This document shows positions 13,501 to 24,218 of a DNA stretch of 64,000 bases, in pieces. The translations under genes and the position numbers were made by a program. Position 1 is the stretch's first letter; the number at the start of each line of letters is the position of its first letter. Under the pieces are notes generated by a model. It was given only the letters and a program-made list of their open reading frames with translations, searched no databases and was not told where the DNA came from. The stretch comes from Pipra filicauda (lineage: Eukaryota > Chordata > Aves > Passeriformes > Pipridae), in NCBI RefSeq assembly GCF_003945595.2, contig NW_024104418.1, positions 922,193 to 986,192 of the forward strand, written 5' to 3'.

Positions 13501-14342
13501 CTCACAGAATCAATTTTGTTGGAAAAGACCTCTAAGATTATAGAGTCCAATCTTTGACTGATCATCACCTTGTCACCTAGACCATGGCACTAAGTGCCAC
13601 ATCCAGTAGTTTTATGAACACTTACAGAGATGGCGACTTGACCACCTACCTGGGCAATCCATTACAATGCTTAGAAATCCTTTCCATGAAGAAATTGCTC
13701 CTGATGTTCAACCTGAACCTCCCCTGGTGCAGCTTAAGGCTATGTCCTCTCATCCTTTCACTAGTTGCCTTGGAGAAGATGCCAACCCCCATCTTGCCAT
13801 AACCTCCTTTCAGGTAGTTTTGGAGAGAGACAGGTCACTCCTGAGCCTGCTTTTCTCCAGGCTGAACAATCTCAGCTCCCTCAGCTGCTCCTCATACAAC
13901 TTAGACCCTTCAACAGCTTCCTTACCCTTCTCTAGACATGCTCCAGCACCTCAATGTGTTTCTTCTAGTGAGGGGCCGAAGAAGTGTGACCTCACCAGTG
14001 CCAAGTACAGGGGGATGATCACTGCCCTGCTCCTGTTGATTATTCTTGTACCACATTATTCTTGTACCTTGTACCACATTATTCTTGGTACAAGCCAGAA
14101 AGCCAGTGGCCTTCTTGCCTACCTGGGCACACTGCTGTAGCACTGCATGGGGTTGTTATGGCCAAAATGTACTTGGCTTTGTTGAACTTCTTACCATTGG
14201 CCTCAGCCAATTGATCCAACTTCAGAGCCGCCTTATCCTCCAGCAGATCAACACTCCCACCCAATTTAGTGTCATCTACAAACTTACTGAGGGTACATTC
14301 AATCCCCTTATCCAGATCATCAGTAAAGATATCAAACAGAAT
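13501..14342 (-). mobile_element. CR1 LINE, diverged 5'-truncated copy, minus orientation
   Basis: The reverse complement reads as a CR1 3' portion reaching further 5' than the other copies. The plus strand shows 'acagaatca...ttggaaaagacctctaag' at the 3' tip, then 'ggcactaagtgccacatccag', 'acctacctgggcaatccatt', 'ctttcaggtagttttggagag' and 'ctgcttttctccaggctgaaca'. Further in it shows 'gagtgtgacctcaccagtgcc'-like and 'gtgtcatctacaaacttactgag' sequence, and it ends at 'agtaaagatatcaaacagaa'. The coding part is broken in all frames. A local triplication interrupts it at 14039-14093. Confidence 0.9.
14039..14093. repeat. Local triplication inside a CR1 copy
   Basis: ATTATTCTTG occurs three times (starting near 14039, 14055 and 14078), twice followed by TACC and once by GTAC. 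The spacing is 16 and 23 bp. CR1 normally carries a single such stretch before 'tacaagcc', so this is a small expansion after insertion. CTTGTACC and GGTACAAG also form short inverted matches. Confidence 0.8.
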
Positions 14343-15644
14343 TAGTTTAAAAAATCTACTACTCTTTACAGCCCACTAAATTAGCAGATGGCCAAAGTGA
14401 TTTCAAACAGTGTGCAAAAATCTTAAAATCACCTAACAGCTACCAAGACAACCTGTCCAGGATCTAATAAAATGGACTGTGATCTCTTTTGCTTCTTGAA
14501 CCTTTGAAATACTCCTTACATGAAGGAGTGAATGGGAGTAAATGAGCTTTATTGCTGTATCTCAGAAATCATCAGCTGTGTCCTTCAGAATAGTTTTACA
14601 GCTACTTCATGCTGTAGAAAACATTTGATAATTCTTTCTGATTCCTAAATTGTTTACTGGCAAACATTTCATAAATTTTATTTAAAAGAAATGTACTGTG
14701 TTCATACTGAAAACTGTTCCCTTCAAAAGGTGGAGGACAAAGAGCATTCCATTTCATGAGCAAGTGGAAGTATACGCCATTGGCTTTTGTAGAAAGAAAC
14801 TAGTTCACCTGTAAGGGAAATGTAGGCAAGCCCACTTAACACAGAGCAATGGATGTGACATTTTCTGATCAGATGGTCCTTGAGGACATTTTGTCTCAAT
14901 TGAGTTTGTCTTGATGTATTTAATATTACAGCAGTTACAATCCATGTACTGGCACATTCTAACCTAGAAAAGCACAGAAAGTATTTACATCAATTCAGAG
15001 AAGAAAAGCATACTTTAGTCAAAGATTTCGGGTAGAAAAGTATGTAACAAACCTTTAAAAATAACTTGAGTTTTTTATGTAAAAAGATTGATTTTTGAGG
15101 GAATATCCTCAAGGCTTTTCTTTTGTACAAAACTGGGCAATAAAATTTAGAGGACTAGAGAAAAACATAGCAAAAATACCATAAAAATATTTTTTGTTAC
15201 CTCATGGGAGGCTTGAGTTCCAGACCTTAATCTCAATTGTCTATAGGAAATCTGCACCTGCATTTCACTGACCCAGCTAAGATTTCAGAAATTTCAAAGA
15301 TACTCTAGAGTTCATTATGATTGTTTAAGAAAAAAATAAAGTTAGCTTCTCATGGAAAATACTGGGGTTTTTTCAGCCTAAAAGAATTCATTTACAATGC
15401 TAGGAAACCCTGTAATTTTTTTTGCTTCAAATTAATCTTACCTTTCTCTCTTCTTTATACTCTTCTTAAGGTACTCTTCAGATTTGGCATTTGATGCTTG
15501 GTTCAGAAATTTTCCATATTTCCACAATGTGAGGTAAGTAGGCTATTACCTGTCTCTGCTTTAATGCTTTGAGGACCATCTTTAAATGACTGTATGCTAA
15601 TGCATGTAGCATGGGGAATAAACAAGAGGAGTTAAGAGACAGGG
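14343..15644. other. AT-rich stretch without a recognised gene
   Basis: About 1.3 kb between CR1 copies. No open frame has recognisable content and no repeat ends are visible. Confidence 0.5.
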
Positions 15645-15722
15645 CAGGGCGATTGGAACTAGATGATCTTTGAGGTCTCTTCCAACTCAAATTTCCAGCT
15701 CTTCCAACTCATTCTATCATAC
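15645..15722 (+). mobile_element. CR1 LINE 3' scrap, plus orientation
   Basis: The pattern 'attggaactagatgatcttt' followed by 'gaggtctcttccaactcaaa' and then 'attctatcata' is a CR1 3' end with one decayed octamer. 'agctcttccaactc' repeats part of it, so a small duplication has occurred. The 5' part is absent or unrecognisable. Confidence 0.7.
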
Positions 15723-15881
15723 TGTGGAGAAGAATCCCATCTACATTCTGTATATTGCCAAAATAAAATATGATAAAAGCAAGCAATAGGTTTGAGTTGT
15801 CAGCACAGAAATCTCTAAACTTTTTTATGCACAAGACTAAAATTTCACACTTGATTACTGTAGTCAGATAAGACAAATCCC

Positions 15882-16317
15882 CACAGAATCATACAGTGGT
15901 TTGGGTTAGAAGGGACCTCAGAGATCATCTCGTTTCAACTCCCCTGTCACAGGTAGGAATGTCTATCACTAGCCCAGGTTGCTCAAAGCCTGTCCAAGCT
16001 CGCTGGGAACACTTCCAGGGACAGCACATCCACCACTTCTCTCAGCAATACGTTCCAGTGCCTCACCACCTGCATAGTAAAGATTTTCTTCCTAACATCA
16101 AATCTAAATCTACTTTCTTTCAGTTTAAAGCTATTCTCCCTTGTCACATGTCCTTTTAAAAAGTCCCTCTCCAGCTCTTCTGTAGGCCCCCTCAGGTACT
16201 GGAAGGTTGCTATATGGTCTGCCTGGAGCTTTTTCTTCTCCAGGTTGAGCAATCCAAATCCTCTCAACCTTTCCTCACAGGAGAGGCACTCCATCCCTCT
16301 GATCATCTCTAGACAAA
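15882..16317 (-). mobile_element. CR1 LINE 3' fragment, minus orientation
   Basis: The plus strand begins with the CR1 3' signature 'cacagaatcatacagtggtt', then 'gggttagaagggacctcaga', 'gatcatctcgtttcaactcc', 'cagggacagcacatccacca', 'gttccagtgcctcaccacc' and 'ctccaggttgagcaatccaa'. It is 5'-truncated near 16317. It lies tail to tail with the plus-strand scrap at 15645-15722, about 160 bp away. The subfamily differs from the 12.5-kb copy in having a 'ggacctcagagatcatctcg' tip. Confidence 0.93.
15983..16306 (-). pseudogene. CR1 ORF2 remnant (C-terminal ~107 codons)
   Basis: A continuous minus-strand frame matches the C-terminus of CR1 ORF2: MECLSCEERLRGFGLLNLEK, then KLQADHIATFQYLRG, then FRFDVRKKIFTMQVVRHWN and LREVVDVLSLEVF. 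The order and spacing fit the family. The reverse transcriptase core and endonuclease are missing through 5' truncation, so this is a dead fragment. The frame being open across the whole fragment suggests moderate age. Confidence 0.85.
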
Positions 16318-17710
16318 TATTGGACTACAATGTATTTTACTTTTGATCCGTGGCTAGATCTCAATGACTGTACTTAACAAATTTTTCCAGAGAAGTGAAA
16401 CCCCTTATTGTTTCATTGCCAGGTTGGTATAGAGCTACTCTGCTGCTTACTGAAGAGGTTCTGTGTTCCAGACCTATGCTTGCTGGCTGGTGTTACCTGA
16501 GACCTGCAATGGTAGTTTTCAATAGGTAAAAAAGTAGTAGTGGGGAAATTCTGACTTGTGTCCACATCAGAATTCCTGATTTTTCACCCAGGGTGAGCTG
16601 TCTGATGTACTCTCCTCTGGAGTAGACCTACAGTGATAACTTAGAGGAACAAATTGTTGTCCTTATGAACAAAAAAACTTCCACATGACCTTGATGGTTA
16701 TGAATTTCTAAATAATTTTCTCAGTTTTGGAGTAGATTTTTTTCAGTTTGCACATGCCTGGAAGCAAACATACCTTGAGTTTTAATACTTCAACCACTGT
16801 TAAGAGAAAGGGAAAACAGAAATTTTTCCAGCCTGCAAAGAAAAGTTTTGCAGCATTTTTTTGTACAGGACTGTCAAGAACCACAAGTAAAGCTGCAATT
16901 TACTCACTTTCTTTTTTCCATTTATATTTCATTATCTTTAAAGTGAAGACAATTTTGACTATCTATCCTTTTTGAAGGTATTGATTATTTTTTTTACACA
17001 GAACAAAATAAAATAGAAGCAAAGCAAACCATTGAAGGTCATATATTTCTTTGCTATGTATTTTGGGTTTCCCTGGCAGCAAAGAGAGTGCAGGGATGTA
17101 TTCTGTTGAGAAGACGCCAGGATCTGGTCCCATGTTGGGCAGAGCAAGATTTAACCAGCTCCAAAATGGAAATGCCACGCACTTTTCATTCATCTCATGG
17201 GCCCAGTTGTAGTTACAGTCCAAAGCATCGATTAAGTGCTTTAAACATGGTTCAAGATGCAGGACGGCCACCTCAGCCAGATCTGCTGTGCCCAGACAGA
17301 GCAAGAGCTGAGAGCTTCACTAGTGGGCTGAGCAAGCTTGGCTGCCTCATACCTTAATGGGGAGTTGGCCTTAATCTGCTTGTGGGTGAATGTTTGCACA
17401 TGATTACCATGCCTGGCAGACGTTTGAAGAACCAGTTCTTCACAAATAGAAGAGTGTACATATATTTGTTGACAACACCCCTGTGGTTCACAAGATAATG
17501 TCACTTTTTGGTGTACACAGTCATGTTTTACTCTGGTTGTAAAACAAGGCCTGCTGTATATTGCAGACTGTATCTAAGATGCTTATTTTTTTTCCCTTCT
17601 GTGTTAAAAGAGTGCATAGGGATTTTCTTAGCTGGAAGCTATTTGTTTTTTCCTGGTGATGATCTCCACTGAATGACTACAATGTTACCTTTGAACAACC
17701 ATTCCATTAT
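16318..17710. other. Stretch between CR1 copies without a recognised gene
   Basis: AT-rich from 16318 to 17050, then a more mixed patch (about 17080-17500) with overlapping open frames on both strands, the longest 113 codons on minus at 16963-17304. None of these peptides shows a family motif and frames on opposite strands are equally open, so I do not call a gene. Confidence 0.5.
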
Positions 17711-17971
17711 CATAGAATCATAGAATTATAGAATAAACCGGGTTGGAAAAGGCCTCCGAGATCATCAAGTCTAACCCTTGATCCAACACTGCCGTTGTTA
17801 CTAGACCATGGTACTGAGTGCCACATCCAGTCTCATCTTAAAAACCTCCAGGGACGGTGAATCCACCACCTCCCTGGGCAGCCCATTCCAATGTCTGATT
17901 ACTCTCTCTGTAAAAAAATTTCTTCCTAATATTCCTAAACCTTCCCTGGCAGAGCTTAAGACCGTATCTGT
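17711..17971 (-). mobile_element. CR1 LINE 3' fragment with octamer tail, minus orientation
   Basis: It starts on the plus strand with the inverted octamer tail (catagaat-type units, 17711-17735). It continues 'gggttggaaaaggcctccga', 'gatcatcaagtctaaccctt' and 'ctccctgggcagcccattcc' and ends near 'cagagcttaagaccgtatct'. The minus-strand frame retains the CR1 C-terminus ([20 protein letters not shown], then SPSLEVF). Only about 260 bp survive. It resembles the 12.5-kb copy in its 3' UTR ('actgagtgccac'). Confidence 0.93.
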
Positions 17972-20900
17972 TGCATAGTTACAATTATCTGTCTTGAAAG
18001 ATAACAAGTGACATAAAAACTTAACAAAATTATCACTTAGCGGGTAGGGTTGTCCAAACTATCGTTGCCTAAATGTCAGGGGAAAGACAGTTCTTCTGAG
18101 GACAAATGTGTCTTTAGAGGTTACATATTCCCTAAATCAAACTGCACAAGAATTTTAAGTATTTTACAGGAGTCTAAATAAATGTGTTTTAATCAAATCA
18201 GGCCATTTTCAGAACACTGACTCACTTTTTTTCTACTGTGGGAAGGAAATTCAGGTCAGGATTTGTCTTGGAATAATTTATGTAGATATAGTTGCCCTAT
18301 GTGTATATAAATATCTCAGTTACACACCCTTTCAGAAATATCCAGATCTATTTTTGTTTAAGGTTGGTGTAGGCAAGATATGAAAAATTGTGGAGAACAT
18401 TTGCTCTTCAACATAGCCATGCCTGGATGGATCCAAATTAAGATGGAGTCTGTGCTCTGAACATTGAAGAGTTTGAAGACAAGTGGAAGTCATACCAATA
18501 CCTGAAGCAAATCATATGTATGAAGACTGAACCTGAACCTATCTGCATTCCTCCTTCAAGTTAGGACACTGTGCAGGCAAGAATAAGGGGACAATGGAGG
18601 TAGAAAAGCAACCTGACACCTGATGGTTCAAATTTTGCCAGTGTCAGTTCAGATGTGCTTTACAGTGCCAGAGAAAAATTCTGTTACTGGTAAACTTGTG
18701 CTTTTAAATAGAACAAAAACATGTAAACGATTTATTGAAAAAAATAAAAAAAAATTACTTAGGAACTGAGTAAAATTAAACCATTTTCATAAGAAAAAAG
18801 GTAAAAGTCCATCATAGAATACTGTTTGCAAAGTAATGTGATTAGATCGGAAAAATTAAGTACTAGCTGCATATAGTAACACCAAAATTTTTGCAATTAC
18901 TGGAGAAACAAATAAGTAAAGAAACAGGACAGATTAATTATATAATTGATCTAACGCAACCGTTCAAAGAATAATTGATATGCTCTCATTACCATAACAA
19001 ATAATTCACATGACAAAACTGATACACGACACCTTCTCAGAAGCCAGCTAAAAATCATTACTAATCACGTCACTCTGCACTATGGTAAATCGGATGAATA
19101 AAAGCCGATTTGTAAAGCATTTAGTATCATCATTTTTCATAGTTCCCTGAATGAAATACTAATGGTCACCACAGCTGAGTGAAATGTCTCCAAAAAGAAG
19201 AACTATACACTCATAACACAGTACAGGATTCATAACTGTGAAAAATAGGGTCTACAGATATATCAACATGATAGGTTTTTTTCTAAACTGGAAAGTAATT
19301 CACAATTCTTATTAAAACAAGATGACAACAGGACTTCCATGCCATAGACAGACATTAGCCAGCTTAAATGGAAATTTGAATAATTCTATTTTCAGTGCTT
19401 TGCATTTTCATATTTTGAGGTGATTAAAAGCACTAAATGAATTACATTACAATGACTTTAAGTGGGACAAAATTACCATTCACTTCCCAGGAGGGAAGCT
19501 GCTTTTGCAATACATTTTTTTCGTTTTCACAATCATCCTGATAAGTTCCTACAGGCATGGAAAGGGCAGCAGCTTTTAAGAAGTCAAGAGACGGAAAAAT
19601 ACATTAGTTAGTTATACTTAAGAGGAGGTAAGAAAGGACATTTTTAAAGGTTAAACTGGGCAAATTAATTGGCAGCACCAATGGAAAAATCAGTCCAATT
19701 GAACAAATATCACTTTTCTTGCAGTTCCAATGCATTTTGTAACATTTTTTGATTGGCTGTGGTAGCTGCTCCCAGACTTAAAAGCCTCTCTTCTGTCAGG
19801 TGAGGAAAAGAGACATAATTTATTCAAATTAAATGTGTCAAAATTATATCAGCTTCTTAGTGTGTAGGAATGTCTGGAGGAACAAGAATGAGGACAGACA
19901 ACTTTTCTGAACAGAAATTATAAGAGCTTTAGGATATTCAGAACAAAGCGTTGTGGGTTTTCGTAAGATGACAGAAACAATTTTAAAATCTAATTTTGGC
20001 ACAGCATGACTCAGTGATATGCCTTCCAGGTTTTACACCATCATTTCCACTAAGCCCATTTTCTCTGCTTCTTATGTCATATTTTTTCAAGCAATTTCCC
20101 AGCCCTCTTGTTCCCTGGATGAAAGTTAACAAAGGGTAAAACTCTTATCCTGATATGCCAGAATATACATATGTAATAGATTTAGTTTCTAAATAACCAT
20201 ATTTGAGCCTGAGACTCCGAAAATGCAATTCATTTATTTTAAGGGAAATGTTTCTATACTTATACTGTGTGTTGTTTATGCAACTAGCATTCCCCCAACT
20301 TCAAAGAAATTTCTTTAGAATAAAAATGCAAAGTCTACCCCTAATGCTGAGAAGAAAGCATTTTTCTTCTTTGAATAGCTTTATATGAGAGATGCAAAAA
20401 AAAAGTTGCCGTGTACTCATATTCATATTCAGTATTAAGTGTTGTTCAGTTCAACAGTTTTCCAGAGAAAAGAAAAAAAATGTCCTTATAAAATATAACA
20501 CACAAAATAGTAATTAAATATGCTATCGCTGGAGTCATCCAGAAAAAAATGCAGTTTTGGGGAAAACCTAGATAGCTGTAGGAAATCTCTTTAGTAATCC
20601 AGTCTTTCTCTGGGAGCCAATACTCACCCATTCCATGATCTGGTGCTTCTCATGATTAGAGCCTTCCTGTCATAAGGATGATATGGCACAAGGAATTGCT
20701 CTGCTGGAATATTACATGAGTAAAAAAAGATGGTATCCACTCACATGTGACTGCTACTGCTGGCTTGTGCAGAAATGGCTGAAAGCTTTCTCTGATTGTT
20801 TTGGATAAGAAAAGTGTATCAGTCATTATAAGATCTGTGTGGAAATTACAGCTGATACCCACCCTCAGTAGACTTCATTGCACTGAGTCCAGGCCCCTAC

Positions 20901-21789
20901 GCCTCATTGATAGCAAAACCCCCCACCATGCTGCTGTCAAACAGGGTCAGTCGCAGTCCAGCAAGTTTGATTTTTACACACCGTCAAAAAATCAAAAATT
21001 TTGTTCACATTTTTAAATTATCAAAGGCCTAGGGGATGAAAATTCAGCTTCACTGTCTGAAGCTTTTATACTGCCAAGTTTCAATACCCTAGCAGAAAGG
21101 TTCAGCCAAGGGAGAGATGGAAAAAGAATCCAGCGAAAGAAAATAGTATGAGCTTTTAGAAAGAGGGTCCACAGACATGCTATTGTATTCAGTGTTAAAT
21201 AATTTTGATTTATGATGCTAGAGGGAGATACCACCCTGAAGTCTAATTATCCCCCCTCCTTGCACTTTGTCTGCATGCCAAAAATCTGTACTAAAACATG
21301 TGTGGTTTTCATTTATTTGGAATGAGAAGAAGACACAGACAAAGCAAAGTTACGCAGAGGCAGAAGTACTGTTTTGCTCTGCTTGCAGAAGCTGGTGGAA
21401 AGGTAGGGCTGTCAACAGCCCTGAGTACTAGCCTGCTGAGGCCTCAGGAGAGCAACCTCGAATCCAGTTGGCTTCTTTTCCATGATCCATTTCCAAAAGA
21501 AAAAATGCCTTCCTACCCATTTTTTGAATGGCTGAGTGAGCTATGGGGAAGTAATCAGAATTTTTCCTTCAGTTGGAGCTGGATGACAATGTAGTACAGC
21601 TTCAACAAGCAACTTTCTTTTTGAATGCCCTAGCAAAGTGAACCTCTCATTCATCAGCAGTAAACTGAGGTTGAGACCAAAGCTAAGTCTAACCAATGAC
21701 ATACTGGAACACCAAATTTCACAGTTCCATTAATACCTGAGAAACATAATAGGGCATCTACAGGTAAAATGGAGTTTGGAGAGGGATGT

Positions 21790-21821
21790 TTGAAGTTACC
21801 CCAGGATTGAAGTTACCCCAG
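21790..21821. repeat. Small tandem duplication (17-bp period)
   Basis: TTGAAGTTACCCCAG occurs at 21790-21804 and again at 21807-21821, separated by two bases. The copies are identical, so the duplication is recent. Confidence 0.85.
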
Positions 21822-24022
21822 CATTCTCAGACAGCGTCAGCACTTGCTCAATGTGCTTTGTCTATGATTCAGTCTTTATTGGCATGTCTTAACAGATTTA
21901 TATTCCTAGATTGGATAGAAAACCCACTTTGTCTTTTAAGACAAGAATTAGCAAAACCAAGTAGTGCCAGAATTCAGTCATGCATGCCTTAAGGGGCCTT
22001 TTCTAAATTTCAGCTTTAACCTAAAAAATATGGAGAGTAGTAGGTTCAGCTAATGCTCTGAGCTATCTGGAGATTTTCAAACCTCAAACTAAAATAGCCT
22101 TTGTGACTATATCACTATACTTTACTATATCATTATGTTGTAAGTGTAATTAGAATATGAATATACAGAAACACAGATTTGTGCCTTAGAATACAAACAC
22201 AGGACCCAAGGACTGCATAATCAAATTAATATAAAGTAATCTTGACTGTGTGCTCCTCTTAGAAGATAACTAATAAGATGCTGCGATAGCATTTCCACTT
22301 AACCTATTGTATTCCTTTTAAAATATACATTGTATTGGAATTAGCCTCAAGCTGTGAATACTTTCCAAACAAAATAATCAGTGGAGAACACCAAAAGTGT
22401 TAAAACCAAAAAAGAAGCTGGGCAAAATCAAGCATAGAAAATTAAATGACCTCGTACCCCATTTCCACCTCTCTGCCTTTGACCTCCAGTCCTTGAGCCC
22501 AGCTGTGAGACAGACAACTTATGATCTAAGAAAAAGGAAAGAATCACTATATTGCCCAATGTTGCTACTTCAAATTACAATGAAATCATGTTTGTTAAAA
22601 TTAAGCAAAAGTTATTTTTTTTGTGACCCCACAGTTATTATTATTCTAAGGAATTGTTCCCTTTGCCTTTCGTGAATGACATGATGAACTGGCAATTTTC
22701 TGTCATGAGGAGATTAAAAGTAGAGGTGCACCTTGGAAGCAGAGTTTGCAAAAATCCTCTAAATGTCTTTGAGACACTCAGTAACCATCCACACCCTGCA
22801 AGGGAGCCCAATGGTCAGAGGTGTAGGTTTGTACACCGTAGGTAAGAGATGAGAAACTCTGGAAGCTGTCGAACAGTGAATTTTCACAGCAGACCAGCAC
22901 AAACACATTTAGCACAGGGCTTTCTGCCACCATGAAGTGTCAAAAGAAATTTGAGAATGTTCAGCAAACTGCTCTGTGGTTTGCTTGTCCTCCTTTCTTC
23001 CCCTCAGTTTCTCTTTACTGAATTCTGATGAGCCACATGGCATGAAAAGTATCCTTACATTATACTACAAAGCATTATCCAAAAGTACTTGATCAAACAA
23101 AATTTTGCTGACCTGAGTCTTTTACTTTTGTAGCCTTATATAAAAAGGCATTCAGAATAGCAGCCCAAAAGAAATACTGAATAAAATTTCCACTTAGGTA
23201 GCTAATCCCCTGAAGATCAATGTGTCAGGCTATAATGTATAGAGGGGTCATTGACCTATATCTTCAGCAGTGTTCCTCAGGATGATAAACACTAGAGGAG
23301 AGTCAAAACAACAAAGCATAATTAAACAAAATGCCTCATAACAAGCTGTTTTTTGAAGAGTCAGAACATATACACCACTGAAAGTTCAGCGTCATCCAAA
23401 AATTACAGCCCAGTGGTACATAGCATATGGGTGCAATTTATTTTCTGGCTAAGGGAAAAGCTTCAAAACACCTGTGATAACAGGTAGTAAATGTTGGCTT
23501 TACTATGATATCCACTAAATTTCTCATAATTTCTTTCTCGAGGTTCAGTAATAGTTGCTTTGGATTCATTCCTAGAAATATCAGCTATTGGGGAAGTCAA
23601 TAAAATATCCAAAATACATTAAGTTTGGAATTGCTTTCATGTAACATTTTCTTATTATACATAGCAAATAAACACTGAAATACCAGATTTGCAAGCTCAC
23701 ATCTGCATAAGTCCCAGTCATCAAAAAAAAATGGAAATATTGCATTTTTCTCTGCAGACATTGCATAAACCCCTAGCCTTTGAACATCAAACAATAGGGT
23801 TTGGTCTTGCACCACTAATGTCAGTGGGAATATTGACAAAAGGAAATTTATGAAGAACACTCATATAAAATGCAGATGACTGTATGAAAAACACTCTGAG
23901 AATGGTACTAATTAAACAAGAATGAAAAATGCTGGTTTGGAAATTGAAAAGAAACAAATGCAATTTTAAAAAAATCCACTCAAACTTTTAAAATTGTGTT
24001 GCAAATATGTAAGTGTTTCTTT

Positions 24023-24036
24023 TTATTATTATTATT
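24023..24036. repeat. (TTA)n microsatellite
   Basis: Short run of TTA units in AT-rich DNA. Confidence 0.8.
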
Positions 24037-24198
24037 AAAAGTATCACAAAGAGGTATCTGTGATAAAGGCACACAAAGATAGTAGTCATATTTTTGCCGA
24101 TGCTAATATGAAAGACCAGGAAAAATGAAAGACTTGAGTCTTTCCCACCTAGTGCTGGATCTGACTGGCTCTTGTTCATTTTGGAAGCTTTGTTTCTA

Positions 24199-24218
24199 TT
24201 TTTGTTTTGTTTTGTTTT
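24199..24218. repeat. (TTTTG)n microsatellite
   Basis: About four TTTTG units. A complementary CAAAA array lies at 46308-46328. Confidence 0.85.

Noticed and set aside
13667..14140. 157-codon plus-strand open frame
   Set aside because: It is the antisense reading of a minus-strand CR1 copy. The DNA is fully explained by the LINE.
16963..17357. Overlapping open frames on both strands (up to 113 codons)
   Set aside because: Both strands are equally open and no motif is visible. It may be chance in a mixed-composition patch.
20863..20950. C-rich patch considered as a repeat or exon
   Set aside because: No family match, no splice pair and no open frame extending beyond it.
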